A DNA stretch of 64,000 bases from Aureispira sp964445645 (GTDB lineage Bacteria > Bacteroidota > Bacteroidia > Chitinophagales > Saprospiraceae): the NCBI GenBank assembly GCA_964445645.1, contig CAYULH010000002.1, positions 78,761-142,760 on the forward strand, given 5' to 3'. Below the pieces are notes generated by a model. The model searched no databases and was not told the origin of the DNA. It saw nothing but the letters and a program-made list of their open reading frames with translations. Position 1 is the stretch's first letter; every line of letters begins with the position of its first letter. This document shows, one piece after another, positions 53,726 to 63,474 of the stretch. The position numbers and the translations under genes were made by a program.

Positions 53726-56700
53726 TTAATTCATGCGCCCTGCTACAATGCAGGTTTTCTTAAAACGTTGGACCGTGCCATTGGGGTTAAACAGCTCTAT
53801 GGTGAGCAAATGAATGCCTACTCTAGCTTTCTGACCATTATTATCAGTGCCATCCCACTGCAAACTGCCCTCTCTGTCCAATAGTTCTCCATTGACCAAA
53901 TTTCGGATTAATCGGCCTGTGGCATCATAAATATCAATATTCGCCACGTATCCAATATCGTCTACATTGTAATTGATTAACAAGAAATCTTGGTAGCCAT
54001 CTGCATCGGGCGATAGGGTTTCTACTGGCAATTGTATCAGGTCACTGCCGGCTATATCATTGGTCAGGAAAACAGAATTTTGATAGGTGGGAGTGGCATA
54101 GCCTACGGTACTAGCAGCAGAGTGCCAGTTGTTGGCATCATTGGTAGGGGCCGTTTGGTCAATGCGCTCTAGCGAAACCCCATTTTTATCATCAATGAGG
54201 GGCGAGTGGAAATCTTCTTCATAATCAAATTGATCTAAGACTTTGACTAAATAAGCTATCTGAGGGTTGCCAAATTGATCCAAATAGGCCGAATCATAAG
54301 CCGCATACAAGAATACCGAACCTTCTTTGTCGGCAAAAGTGGGCAAGTCATTTTCTACAAAATATTCTGGATTGAGCGTAGTGTACTGTGTCCGCACCTG
54401 ATTGGCTTCTTCGGTGAGTACGACGTATTCCTTTGGAAAAATCAACCAATCTACGTCAATAGGACGGGTTTGCAAGGTCGTGGTATTGGCCAAATTTCCA
54501 TCCTCAACCACCGCATTAGAAACCACCAAGTCGGCCGCATTCAGCACCTTATCAGAATTATTATACAATTCTATAAAATCTTCTCCGCCTACTACGGGAT
54601 TAAACAAGATTTCGTTCAGAATCAAATCGCCCTCTACAATGGGTTCGGGCAGTGCAAATCGTGCTGTATTTTTGAGTGCAATGGGGTTGCCGAGGCAATC
54701 GGTTATGCGTGTATTCATGGTAACTGTATAGGTATTGCCTAGCACCAAAGGTTGATCTAAGGTTAGCACCACGCTATTATAAAATGGCAGTTCTAAGATA
54801 GAATTCACCACCGATAAGCCCCCTGTAATGCTGTAATTATTGGGGTTTAGCGTACTCGTATCGTTCATGCCTTCCGAAAAATACACCCGCACGGTCAGAC
54901 TATCCAATGGAAAGGCACGCAGCGCATCAGGGGCTTGTTGGTCTGGCCCTGTTTCCAGAATGGAGTTGCGTGTAGCAGGCGTACCGCCTAGCAAATTCTC
55001 ACAAGCACGCCAATTGCTAAAGCCCTCACAGGGGCGTTCTGGATTGGCACGCTCCAATGACCAGCCGCCATCGTCTTTATCGGCATTCTGATACCAAAAC
55101 AATTCATACGCAACCGCATCAATAATCTCGCCTGTAGGGTCGGCCAATAAAAGTTCATCGCTGGTATTCAAATCAGGAAAAGGAGACACGGGCAGCGCAT
55201 TGCCAAAACTAGTCAAACTAGGATCAGCAGCATTATAAATAATAACATGCTCTCCCGGGCGCAAAATAAAAAAGGGCAAGCTGCTCACCACAGAGGAGGC
55301 ATCGGTAAAGGTGAAATTCTCTAAATTAAAAATCTTATTGCTTCTGTTGTACAGCTCTACATATTCGGTTTCGGGCAATCCTACAGGTGGATTGGGGTCG
55401 GCCATTATTTCATTGATAATAATATCATAATGGGTGGCTGCGCCAGCTTCAAAATACATAAAACTAGCCGTGGGGCTTGCCAAAGGATTGCCTACACAAT
55501 CTTCTAAGTTGTTGAGTGTAACGGTATAGGTGATTTGATCCACCATATTGGCACTCAAGGTCAGCAGCACTTCTGTCTCAGACAGCACAATTACGGTTAC
55601 AATAGTGGCTCCATTATTAATACTATAATTGCTGGTTTGACTCGCCAAATTGGTATTCAAAACATCATCAAATTCCAATAAGATTTGATTGCTTCCAAAT
55701 TGGCGAATGCGGCTTACGCCCAAAGGCGTATTGTCAGGCGTATTGTCCAATACTAAATTGGCTGCCCCTGGTGTGCCTCCTGCGGCGGCTATAGATGCCG
55801 TCCAATTGGAGCCTCCCTTGCACAACAAATTGGGATTGATGAGTGCCAAGCTCCATCCCCCATCATCTTTATTGGCATCTTGATACCAATCGTCATCATA
55901 ATCTACACTATCTAGGGTAGTTCCATTATCATTGTACAATTGCAACAACTCCCCGCTATTGGTCAGGCTCAAACTACTCACAGGCACTACAATTCCATAG
56001 CCATTCATCAGTGGGGCATCAGCCGCTTCACACACAATAGCATACTCATTGGGGCGCAATATTTGGCTGGGCAGGGTTCGGTTGCTGCTTTCAAACAAGA
56101 CGTAATTGGCGAGGTCTAGGTTTTTATTAGAATTATTAAACAACTCTACATACTCTACCTCTGGCAGTCCTACTTGTGGGCTTGGGTCGGCCATTATTTC
56201 CGTGATAATTAGCTCCTGATAATTGGCTCGTTGAATGGTGATGTAAGTAAAGGAATCCATTGCATTGTTAGTAATATTTCCCGTGCAATCGGTCAGTCCA
56301 TTGACCGTAACCGTATACTGCGTGCCGTCCGTCATTGCCGTTCCAAGCGTGAGATTGACGGTTGTGGCCGCCACCAAACTGGCATTGGTAATGGTATTGT
56401 TGGTAATCGTATAATTGCTGATGATGGTAGCGGTATTGTCCAACAATTGATCAAATTCAAGCACTACGGTTGTGGTTCCTGCAAAGGTAGCACTCAGCAA
56501 GGCTGGTGCTTGGGTATCGGGAGTGTTGTCAAACACCGAATTTTGTTGGCCCGGTGTTCCACCTGCTGGGTCATTGGAGGCAATCCAATTGCTCGCCCCT
56601 TCACAAACCAAAGTTGGGTTGATAAGTTCTAAAGACCAACCGCCATCGTCTTTCGCCCCATCTTGATACCACGATAATTCATACTCTACGCTGTCTATGG

Positions 56701-57961
56701 TTTGGCCAGTGGCTGTTTTTAGTTGTAATAATTCGCCGCCATTGGTGAGTGTCATAGAGCCAATATCTAAGGTTGTTCCATAGGCTGCATAGGCCGTTGC
56801 ATTGGCACTAGCGGTTAGTACAACCATCGAATCTGGTGCTAGTATGAAGCTGGGCAAATTTTTATCCGAGCCATCATTAAACACCAAACTCCCTAAGTCT
56901 ATGTACTTGCTGGAGCGGTTGAGCAGTTCTACAAATTCGGCATTGGGTAAGCCTACTTGTGGGCTTGGATCGGCCAAAATTTCATTGATAACAATATCTT
57001 GTAGGGTGGCTGGTTGTATATTATAATAAATAAAAGAAGCGGTCGTGTTATTACTAGCATTGGCATTCAAATCTGCTACCCCATTGGCGGTAATGGTATA
57101 ATTGATTCCTGTTGTGAGGGGGTTGCAAGTCAAGTGTACCAAGGTGGGATCTACGCCGTCCAATTGAGCATTGGTAATGCTGCCGCCATTATCCAAATTA
57201 TAATTAGCAGCCACATTGGCAGTAGCAGCATCCACTGGCTCATCAAATACCACATCTATATTGGTGGCACTCAAGGGCGTGGCACTGACTAAGTTGGGCG
57301 GTATTACATCAATAAACAAGGGCGCAACTCGCACATTATCATAAAAAAACTTATCGCCTCTAGTGGTGGTGTATGCAGCCCAAAAACCAAAATAACTGCC
57401 TGTAGTGTGAGTGGCATCGGTAAAGGTTCCTTCCAAGCTGTAATTAGTACCGCCTGCATAATCGGCATACACCTCCCAAAAACCTGTGGTACTTCGTATG
57501 ATTCGGAAACTAACATTGGGATTGTTAGCCACTGCGCCATTGGTGCCGCCAAAAATACGGGTGCTGCTGCCGGCATCTAGTCGGTAAATTTCGATAGAGT
57601 CGGCACTGCCACTAGCACCTATTTGCAAATAATAGCCATCGTTAACCGCTGTTAGGTCACTTTGATCGGCTTGCAAATACACCCGTGTTTGGTTGGAGGT
57701 GGAGGGCGCAAAATCTAAGCGCAAGTAAAATTCCCAATGGGCGGTGTCTTGAATAGCGGTGGCGGTACTCAAATAGGAGGTAGCCGAGTTGCCCAAATTA
57801 TTGCTTTGCAATTCGCCTGCTGTGACTACAAAATCGGCACTATTGCCCAGCCAAGTGGGGTTATTGGTAAAATCACCATCTGAAAAATCATCTTGTAGGA
57901 TTTGAGTGTGAGCAATTGGTAAACAAGAAATAATTGCTACGAATAACACAAAAATTTTCAT
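53726..57961 (-). CDS. Large surface protein with four lamin-tail domains and Ig-like repeats
   Basis: A 1411-residue secreted protein; start at MKIFVLFVAIISCLPIAHTQ (signal), 16 codons after the first possible Met. N-terminal ~200 residues look like a LamG/concanavalin fold (DDFSDGDFTN, YFGFWAAY, KFFYDNVRV). Then alternating Ig-like (Big) segments and lamin-tail domains. LTDs are marked by DIVINEILADPSPQVGLP, ELIITEIMADPSPQVGLP, DIIINEIMADPNPPVGLP and GDLILNEILFNPVVGGED, each followed by VELxNxS/IELYNNS. The C-terminus (ETLSPDADGYQDFLLI to IVAGRMN) resembles the FlgD-like domain plus sorting tail of T9SS cargo. Sits just upstream of the helicase gene on the same strand, probably without functional link. 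Confidence 0.9.
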   Translation of the reverse strand: MKIFVLFVAIISCLPIAHTQILQDDFSDGDFTNNPTWLGNSADFVVTAGELQSNNLGNSATSYLSTATAIQDTAHWEFYLRLDFAPSTSNQTRVYLQADQSDLTAVNDGYYLQIGASGSADSIEIYRLDAGSSTRIFGGTNGAVANNPNVSFRIIRSTTGFWEVYADYAGGTNYSLEGTFTDATHTTGSYFGFWAAYTTTRGDKFFYDNVRVAPLFIDVIPPNLVSATPLSATNIDVVFDEPVDAATANVAANYNLDNGGSITNAQLDGVDPTLVHLTCNPLTTGINYTITANGVADLNANASNNTTASFIYYNIQPATLQDIVINEILADPSPQVGLPNAEFVELLNRSSKYIDLGSLVFNDGSDKNLPSFILAPDSMVVLTASANATAYAAYGTTLDIGSMTLTNGGELLQLKTATGQTIDSVEYELSWYQDGAKDDGGWSLELINPTLVCEGASNWIASNDPAGGTPGQQNSVFDNTPDTQAPALLSATFAGTTTVVLEFDQLLDNTATIISNYTITNNTITNASLVAATTVNLTLGTAMTDGTQYTVTVNGLTDCTGNITNNAMDSFTYITIQRANYQELIITEIMADPSPQVGLPEVEYVELFNNSNKNLDLANYVLFESSNRTLPSQILRPNEYAIVCEAADAPLMNGYGIVVPVSSLSLTNSGELLQLYNDNGTTLDSVDYDDDWYQDANKDDGGWSLALINPNLLCKGGSNWTASIAAAGGTPGAANLVLDNTPDNTPLGVSRIRQFGSNQILLEFDDVLNTNLASQTSNYSINNGATIVTVIVLSETEVLLTLSANMVDQITYTVTLNNLEDCVGNPLASPTASFMYFEAGAATHYDIIINEIMADPNPPVGLPETEYVELYNRSNKIFNLENFTFTDASSVVSSLPFFILRPGEHVIIYNAADPSLTSFGNALPVSPFPDLNTSDELLLADPTGEIIDAVAYELFWYQNADKDDGGWSLERANPERPCEGFSNWRACENLLGGTPATRNSILETGPDQQAPDALRAFPLDSLTVRVYFSEGMNDTSTLNPNNYSITGGLSVVNSILELPFYNSVVLTLDQPLVLGNTYTVTMNTRITDCLGNPIALKNTARFALPEPIVEGDLILNEILFNPVVGGEDFIELYNNSDKVLNAADLVVSNAVVEDGNLANTTTLQTRPIDVDWLIFPKEYVVLTEEANQVRTQYTTLNPEYFVENDLPTFADKEGSVFLYAAYDSAYLDQFGNPQIAYLVKVLDQFDYEEDFHSPLIDDKNGVSLERIDQTAPTNDANNWHSAASTVGYATPTYQNSVFLTNDIAGSDLIQLPVETLSPDADGYQDFLLINYNVDDIGYVANIDIYDATGRLIRNLVNGELLDREGSLQWDGTDNNGQKARVGIHLLTIELFNPNGTVQRFKKTCIVAGRMN

Positions 57962-58209
57962 AAAACTATCGGTTGCAAAGCTTTGGGAGAACTTGAATTT
58001 GAGATTCAAAATAAGGAAAATTAAGCAGGGATAGATTAACTGTAAGTTAAAATTTAAGAAAGCCCTTCTTAGCGTGTCTGTTTCCGTCTGCTCTTGGAGC
58101 TGTCCTCTTGCTAATTATGATAGTAGGATAACCTCTTTTCTAGCAAAATCTCTTTATCTTTGAAGACATTTTTTGATTACTTTTTCAATATTCAAATCAT
58201 ATCATTACA

Positions 58210-59232
58210 ATGAAAATTGCTGTTGTTGGTGTTACAGGCATGGTTGGCCGTGTTTTGTGCCGTGTTTTGGAGGAACGTGCTTTTCCTATTACTGAATTTT
58301 TGCCTGTAGCTTCTGAACGTTCGGTGGGTAAGTTGATCACGTTCAAGGGTAAGGAGCATACCATTATCAGTATGCAAGAGGCCATTGAGCAAGCACCTGA
58401 CTTGGCTATTTTTTCGGCTGGTGGAGCTACGGCCAAGGAGTTTGCGCCCTTGTTTGCGGCCAAAGGCACTACTGTTGTTGACAATTCTTCGGCTTTTAGA
58501 ATGGATGCTGATAAGCCGCTGATTGTTCCTGAAGTCAACATCAATACGTTAAAACCTACGGATAAGATTATTGCCAATCCCAACTGTTCTACCATACAAT
58601 TGGTGGTAGCCTTGCAGCCCTTGCACGAGGCTTATGGCATTGATCGTTTGGTTATTTCTACTTATCAGTCTATGACAGGCACAGGGGTAAAGGCGGTGCG
58701 CCAATACGAAGCGGAGTTGCAAGGCGGAACGGCTGAAGCGCCGGCCTATCCACACCCTATTTTTGAAAATTGCCTACCGCATTGTGATGTTTTCTTTGAT
58801 AATGGCTATACGCGTGAGGAGTTGAAATTGGTGAATGAAACCCGCAAAATTCTTGGCGATGATAGTCTCCGAATTACGGCTACAGCCGTGCGTGTTCCTG
58901 TCAAGGGCGGCCATTCTGAAAGTGTTAATGTGAGCTTCAAAAAAGATTTTGATATGGCCGAGGTGCATCAATTATTGGCTGCTGCCCAAGGATTGACGGT
59001 ATTAGATAACCCTGCCTCCAATAGCTACCCAACCCCTTTGCAAGCCATGGATAAAGATGGTGTTTTTGTAGGGCGTTTGAGACGGGATTTGTCCAATGAC
59101 AACACCCTAAATATGTGGGTAGTAGCCGACAATTTGCGTAAAGGCGCAGCTACCAATACCGTGCAAATTGCCGAATATCTATTGGAACAAGGTTGGTTGC
59201 CACAGCCAACATCTACCCTCCTTTCTAACTAG
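58210..59232 (+). CDS. asd: Aspartate-semialdehyde dehydrogenase
   Basis: A 340-residue NADP-dependent enzyme converting aspartyl-4-phosphate to aspartate semialdehyde (lysine, threonine, methionine and meso-DAP pathways). NADP loop VVGVTGMVGRVL (5-16), catalytic cysteine C126 in NPNCSTIQL, and the acid/base His235 in VPVKGGHSESV. Length and motif order are typical of the Gram-positive/Bacteroidota subgroup. Single gene followed by a strong hairpin. Confidence 0.97.
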   Translation: MKIAVVGVTGMVGRVLCRVLEERAFPITEFLPVASERSVGKLITFKGKEHTIISMQEAIEQAPDLAIFSAGGATAKEFAPLFAAKGTTVVDNSSAFRMDADKPLIVPEVNINTLKPTDKIIANPNCSTIQLVVALQPLHEAYGIDRLVISTYQSMTGTGVKAVRQYEAELQGGTAEAPAYPHPIFENCLPHCDVFFDNGYTREELKLVNETRKILGDDSLRITATAVRVPVKGGHSESVNVSFKKDFDMAEVHQLLAAAQGLTVLDNPASNSYPTPLQAMDKDGVFVGRLRRDLSNDNTLNMWVVADNLRKGAATNTVQIAEYLLEQGWLPQPTSTLLSN

Positions 59233-59262
59233 TCTTTTGCCCCTAATCTATTTTTATAAAAA

Positions 59263-59309
59263 GAGTCTAAAACTGTACAAAATACCTTTTTTTGCACAGT
59301 TTTAGACTC
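59263..59309 (+). terminator. Hairpin downstream of asd
   Basis: Perfect 14-bp stem GAGTCTAAAACTGT / ACAGTTTTAGACTC (59263-59276 with 59296-59309), 19-base loop containing a T-run. No T-run after the stem, so intrinsic termination may be weak; position 30 bases after the asd stop supports a 3' end role. Confidence 0.65.
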
Positions 59310-59519
59310 CCTATATGGAGATTGTTTGTTTTGTATTGTACTGAAAAAAGAGTATTATTTTTTGTGATAAAATTATTTCAATAGATACAATTGTTTTACT
59401 TTGTGTTGGTATACGACCAATTTGACGCTCCATTACCTACCTCCACAATAAATAGCCTTATAATTCTTAGTTGCTTGGAATTTCCCAAGACCCTAGCAGT
59501 TTATTTTTAACGGGATGCT

Positions 59520-59825
59520 ATGATACCTGAATTGAAACAAATTCGAGAAGAGATATTAGACTTAAGCGACTTCAAAGCTGATATACAGTTATTAGAGGCG
59601 TTGGCTAATAATGCCGTCTATTGTCTAAACCAGCATCAAAAAAGCTCCTCTTCTACCCGTCTCAAACAGGCTATTGCTATTGTTATTACAGATGTGCTCA
59701 ACACCCTCAACAAGGAAATAGAGTGGGCCAAAGAAGAGATGGATTCGGAGGACGAAGAAGAATATCGACAACTGTTTGTCAAGGCCAAAAACCAAATTAT
59801 TGCAGATATTAATCAGCTTTTCTAG
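59520..59825 (+). CDS. Small helical protein of unknown function
   Basis: A 101-residue acidic, all-helical cytosolic protein with heptad-like spacing (ELKQIREEILDLSDF, LNTLNKEIEWAKEEMD). No family or motif recognised. About 290 bases of A+T-rich sequence precede it; it ends 17 bases before the convergent nitroreductase gene. Could be a coiled-coil partner; no stronger statement is possible. Confidence 0.7.
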   Translation: MIPELKQIREEILDLSDFKADIQLLEALANNAVYCLNQHQKSSSSTRLKQAIAIVITDVLNTLNKEIEWAKEEMDSEDEEEYRQLFVKAKNQIIADINQLF

Positions 59826-59842
59826 GGGCCTTACTTCGTGGA

Positions 59843-60439
59843 TTACAGCCATTCTATTTTTTGGGCAATAGGCTCGCGTTTGGCTGGGCTTGCTGGCATA
59901 TCGTGGTAGCCCAAATACAGAAAACCCAAACATCTTTGCCCCTCATTAAGATTCAAAAAAGCACGGCATTTATCGTGTGCTATGGTAGCTGGCGAACTCC
60001 AATAGGCACCAATTTGGTGGGCAGCAGCACTGAGCCAAATATTTTGTACGGCCATAGCAGTGGCGGCTATTTCTTCCCATTCGGGCACCCGCTCTTCGGG
60101 GTCACGCTGCATACAAATCGCCAATATATGAGAAGATTGCCTTGGTTTTTGCTTGGTTTTGTTGTATTTTCTTTCAGAAAAGGTTTCGGCCGTGGTTTTT
60201 GCTTGGTACAATTCGGCCAATAAATCGCCCAATGCTCCAAGTTTTTCGCCTGTTATCACCTTAAAACGCCAAGGTTCCGTCAAACGGTGGGTAGGCGCGT
60301 GATTTGCATTTTCTAACAACTCCATTATTATATTATCCTCAATCACCCTTGGAAGGTAAGCATGTGGATAAATGGAACGACGTTCGCGAATAATAGTAGT
60401 AGTAGATTCGGCTAAATCCAATGAATTGGAGGCATCCAT
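59843..60439 (-). CDS. Nitroreductase-family flavoprotein
   Basis: A 198-residue FMN-binding nitroreductase. The family's opening motif ERRSIYPHAYLP (R-R-S FMN contact), HAPTHRLTEPWRFKVI (phosphate/ring contacts), and AATAMAVQNIWLSAAAHQIGAYWSSP and RCLGFLYLGY in the second half are all present. Reduces nitro compounds or quinones with NAD(P)H; natural substrate unknown. Monocistronic, with a ~185-base divergent gap to the next plus-strand gene. Confidence 0.92.
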   Translation of the reverse strand: MDASNSLDLAESTTTIIRERRSIYPHAYLPRVIEDNIIMELLENANHAPTHRLTEPWRFKVITGEKLGALGDLLAELYQAKTTAETFSERKYNKTKQKPRQSSHILAICMQRDPEERVPEWEEIAATAMAVQNIWLSAAAHQIGAYWSSPATIAHDKCRAFLNLNEGQRCLGFLYLGYHDMPASPAKREPIAQKIEWL

Positions 60440-60626
60440 AATTGATATGTTTTTGCTAAAATAAAGACAAGGTATAACATAACAACAAGTTACTAGAAAC
60501 TGTTTTATTGCCCTTATAGAAACTGTTAAAATGCTCTAAAAATAGTATTGTTTATCAATAGCCGATTAGCATCAATCGTTAAGTTTTGAGCTGTTATTCA
60601 TTCTACACTATACCAAACTATTATTT

Positions 60627-61073
60627 ATGAAAACCCATTCAAGGTTCACGCTCGACATTGTCTTACAATCCTTGGTTCTGATTCCAATGCTCTTTTGTTA
60701 TTGCCTGATGCTCTTTGAACTCTTCTTTGTGGTTTGGGCATTGCTAATTCAATTAGGCGTAGGCATCATTCAATTGTCTAGTGGGCTTTTTTTCGCCATT
60801 GTCCGAAAATCGGACTGGCACAAACGCTATTTTTTATCTGCTGGTGGCTATGTGCTTTTTTTGATATTCTTTTTGCTATTTATGGGCAGCGGTGGTGATG
60901 ATGGGTTATTTTTTACCTTTTTTGGTATTTTTAGTGGGTTCATTCCAGTCTGTATTGCTATTTGGTATTATTCCAAAAGCTTGACCTATCACAAAAATTA
61001 CCAACCGCCTAGCCAACAACAGCAACGAGGAGCAGATGATGTATTGGATGATCTTTTTCAGTTAGAAAACTAG
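60627..61073 (+). CDS. Small four-helix membrane protein, paralog 1 of 3
   Basis: A 148-residue integral membrane protein with four predicted TM helices (near 11-31, 33-58, 68-92, 93-115) and a soluble tail ending DDVLDDLFQLEN. Shares with the next two genes the layout, a Q-x3-G-x-x-Q-LSSG/LSG segment in helix 2, a W/YHKRYFL or H-KYLL turn, and the C-terminal LDD motif. Function unknown; the conserved acidic C-terminus might bind a common partner. Confidence 0.8.
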   Translation: MKTHSRFTLDIVLQSLVLIPMLFCYCLMLFELFFVVWALLIQLGVGIIQLSSGLFFAIVRKSDWHKRYFLSAGGYVLFLIFFLLFMGSGGDDGLFFTFFGIFSGFIPVCIAIWYYSKSLTYHKNYQPPSQQQQRGADDVLDDLFQLEN

Positions 61074-61127
61074 AAAATTGCTTATTTTGGTAAGGATGTT
61101 ATTTAGGATATTTACCAACAACGATCT

Positions 61128-61577
61128 ATGTCTTCCTACTACAATACCTTTGCAAGCAGGAGTGTGTTTTTTCAAACGGCTCTGTTTTTGCCCATGCTCT
61201 TATTCTATATTTTGCCCTTTTTGGCTGAACCGGGCTTATTGATTTTGGGGCTATTTTTCCAATTAATACTTGCATTGGCACAAATTCTACTCAGTGTATG
61301 GCACGTAAGCAAGTACCGTTCGGCATTTCACAAAAAACATTTAAAGTATACTCTTTTTTATGGCTTAGGCATTGTGGTGGCCTTCTTTATTTTGGCAGCA
61401 ATAGGCAATGATACCTTAGCAATAATAGCTGGAATTCTTGGCTTTTGTATCATCCCTATCATTGCAGCAGCTCTTTTTATATACCAGAGCCACAACCTAA
61501 TAAAAGACCCCAATTTTCCTCCTGCGCCCCAATATACGTCCAGCAACGACTTGCTCGATGATTTTCACATTCAATAA
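61128..61577 (+). CDS. Small four-helix membrane protein, paralog 2 of 3
   Basis: A 149-residue protein with four predicted TM helices and tail SSNDLLDDFHIQ. Landmarks in common with its neighbours: FFQLILALAQILLS in helix 2 and YRSAFHKKHLKYTLF in the loop before helix 3. Begins 54 bases after the first copy. Function unknown. Confidence 0.8.
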   Translation: MSSYYNTFASRSVFFQTALFLPMLLFYILPFLAEPGLLILGLFFQLILALAQILLSVWHVSKYRSAFHKKHLKYTLFYGLGIVVAFFILAAIGNDTLAIIAGILGFCIIPIIAAALFIYQSHNLIKDPNFPPAPQYTSSNDLLDDFHIQ

Positions 61578-61681
61578 AAAGCACAAATTTTCTAAACTTT
61601 CAGAAAAAAATGAAACTTTGTAGATAAGGCACTCGTTTCTACTAAAAACAATTGCTTTATTCATCTTTTAATTACATTATT

Positions 61682-62131
61682 ATGAACAATGCCACCCGTC
61701 AATACCACCCCGAATTTGTTGGACAAGCCCTGATTTACCTTATTATGATGCTCGGATATTTGGGCGGCCTACTCCTTGGTGAAGGAGGGCTATTTATAGC
61801 CCTTATTTTCCAGTTTTTTGTGGGTGTATTTCAGGTCTTGAGTGGTTTTGTTCATACGGTGGCCTATCGTTCTAGTATACATGGCAAATACTTATTGGGG
61901 GTGCTGGCCTATTTTAGCACCTTGGGAGGAGGTATTTGGCTCAGTAACGTGTTGAGTTTTTATTCTTCTACACAAACTTTTTTGGGTATTATAATGCTAG
62001 CCATCGTCCCCGTTGCCATTGCTACGTGGTATCTCAATATGCTGACTTGGTATTATGGGGGCAAATATCCTACTATTAATAATAAGGAGCAAGAAGTGGC
62101 TATGGATATTTTGGATGATATTCGGGTGTAA
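61682..62131 (+). CDS. Small four-helix membrane protein, paralog 3 of 3
   Basis: A 149-residue protein; start at MNNATRQYHPEF (ATG 61682) rather than the Met ten codons upstream. Four predicted TM helices, loop YRSSIHGKYLLGVLAY, helix VPVAIATWYLN shared with copy 1 (IPVCIAIWYYS), and tail VAMDILDDIRV carrying the same LDD motif. Function unknown; part of the tandem family. Confidence 0.8.
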   Translation: MNNATRQYHPEFVGQALIYLIMMLGYLGGLLLGEGGLFIALIFQFFVGVFQVLSGFVHTVAYRSSIHGKYLLGVLAYFSTLGGGIWLSNVLSFYSSTQTFLGIIMLAIVPVAIATWYLNMLTWYYGGKYPTINNKEQEVAMDILDDIRV

Positions 62132-62241
62132 TGTATCTACTAATTTAAACAAAATCCCCCTGAAAAACCTTTTCTTTGTAGCTGGTGGCAGCCCCTATCC
62201 CCTTTTCATTATTACCATAAGAACTAACAATAACATTATCA

Positions 62242-63438
62242 ATGGCTTACGATATTATTTTATACGGTGCAACAGGTTTCACAGGCAAACAAGCAGTTGT
62301 TTATTTTCAAAAACATGCGCCCAAAGACATCAACTGGGCGATTGCTGCTAGAAATGCTAAAAAATTGGACGCATTAAAACAAGAATTGCAACTCTCTGTA
62401 GATAGTTTGGTGGCGGACGCACAAGATGCCCAAGCTATTGATGATTTGGTGCAACAAACCAAAATAGTACTCACCACTGCAGGCCCTTATGCACTTTATG
62501 GTAGCAATTTAATAGGCAGTTGTGCCAAACATGGTGTCCACTATTTGGACATCACAGGCGAAGCGCCTTGGGTAAGAGATATGCTCCAACAACATGGCCA
62601 AGCAGCCGCCGAATCGGGTGCTAAGATTGTTCCTTTTTGTGGCTTTGATAGCATTCCAGCCGATTTGGGGGTTTCTATACTTCGACGTTATGCACGAGAA
62701 GAGGGCTTAGGTGATCTTTCGCGTGTTAATAGTTATTACACCCTATCCAAAGGAGGCTTAAATGGCGGAACGCTCCTCTCTGCACTCAACATGTTGGAAC
62801 AAGGCGAGTCTAAGAGTTTGGTCAATCCCAAATTACTGTTGGGCGATGTGCAAGAGACCCATTTTCTAAAACGTGAAAAATACAACTGGAAAGCACAATA
62901 TGCCGCTATTATCAACAAATGGGTTTATCCTTTCTTTATGGAGGCCATCAACCAAAAGGTAGTGTACAGAAGTATTGGCCTCGCTCCCCAATATGGTTTG
63001 CCGCAGCCCGAACAATTCATTTACAACGAATACCATGCAATTGGCAAAAAGCCAATGCCCGCAAGAATGGCGGCTTATGGCATGGCTGCCTTTGCAGGAT
63101 TGGGCCAATTTGGCATTTTTAGAAGCCTTTTCAAAAAATTAGGCCCTGCATCGGGCGAAGGCCCTAGCCAAGAAAACATAGAAGAGGGCTTTTTTAAAGT
63201 ACAACAAATTGGGACAACTACTAGTGGCAAACAAGTACAATTGACCTTTAGTTATCCGGGTGATGCTGGCAACAAAGCAACTATTTGCTTCTTGTGCGAA
63301 AGTGCGTTTTGTTTGTTATTAGAAAAAGACCAACTGCCCGAGCGCAAAGGATTTTTGACCCCGAGCTTGGCCTTTGGCGAAACACTCGAAAAACGCTTGC
63401 GTCAAGCTGATACTAGCATAAAAATAGCTACCTTGTAA
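62242..63438 (+). CDS. Saccharopine dehydrogenase-like / trans-acting enoyl reductase-type protein
   Basis: A 398-residue NAD(P)-binding protein. The Rossmann loop is YGATGFTGKQAVVYF (residues 8-22). VLTTAGPYALYGSNLIGSCAKHGVHYLDITGE is the family signature region (key residues G-P-Y, C-x-HG, Y-D-TGE), and CGFDSIPADLG follows. This combination is the saccharopine_dh_NADP subgroup, often annotated as trans-acting enoyl reductase. Real substrate in Bacteroidota unknown. Ends in a 10-bp inverted repeat. Confidence 0.9.
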   Translation: MAYDIILYGATGFTGKQAVVYFQKHAPKDINWAIAARNAKKLDALKQELQLSVDSLVADAQDAQAIDDLVQQTKIVLTTAGPYALYGSNLIGSCAKHGVHYLDITGEAPWVRDMLQQHGQAAAESGAKIVPFCGFDSIPADLGVSILRRYAREEGLGDLSRVNSYYTLSKGGLNGGTLLSALNMLEQGESKSLVNPKLLLGDVQETHFLKREKYNWKAQYAAIINKWVYPFFMEAINQKVVYRSIGLAPQYGLPQPEQFIYNEYHAIGKKPMPARMAAYGMAAFAGLGQFGIFRSLFKKLGPASGEGPSQENIEEGFFKVQQIGTTTSGKQVQLTFSYPGDAGNKATICFLCESAFCLLLEKDQLPERKGFLTPSLAFGETLEKRLRQADTSIKIATL

Positions 63439-63463
63439 TAGTCTATTAATCAAACTATTACAA
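63433..63463 (+). terminator. Hairpin at the end of the saccharopine dehydrogenase-like gene
   Basis: Perfect 10-bp stem TTGTAATAGT / ACTATTACAA (63433-63442 with 63454-63463) overlapping the TAA stop, 11-base loop. No T-run. Might reduce read-through into the next gene, whose ATG is at 63475. Confidence 0.45.
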
Positions 63464-63474
63464 TTCTAATTATT

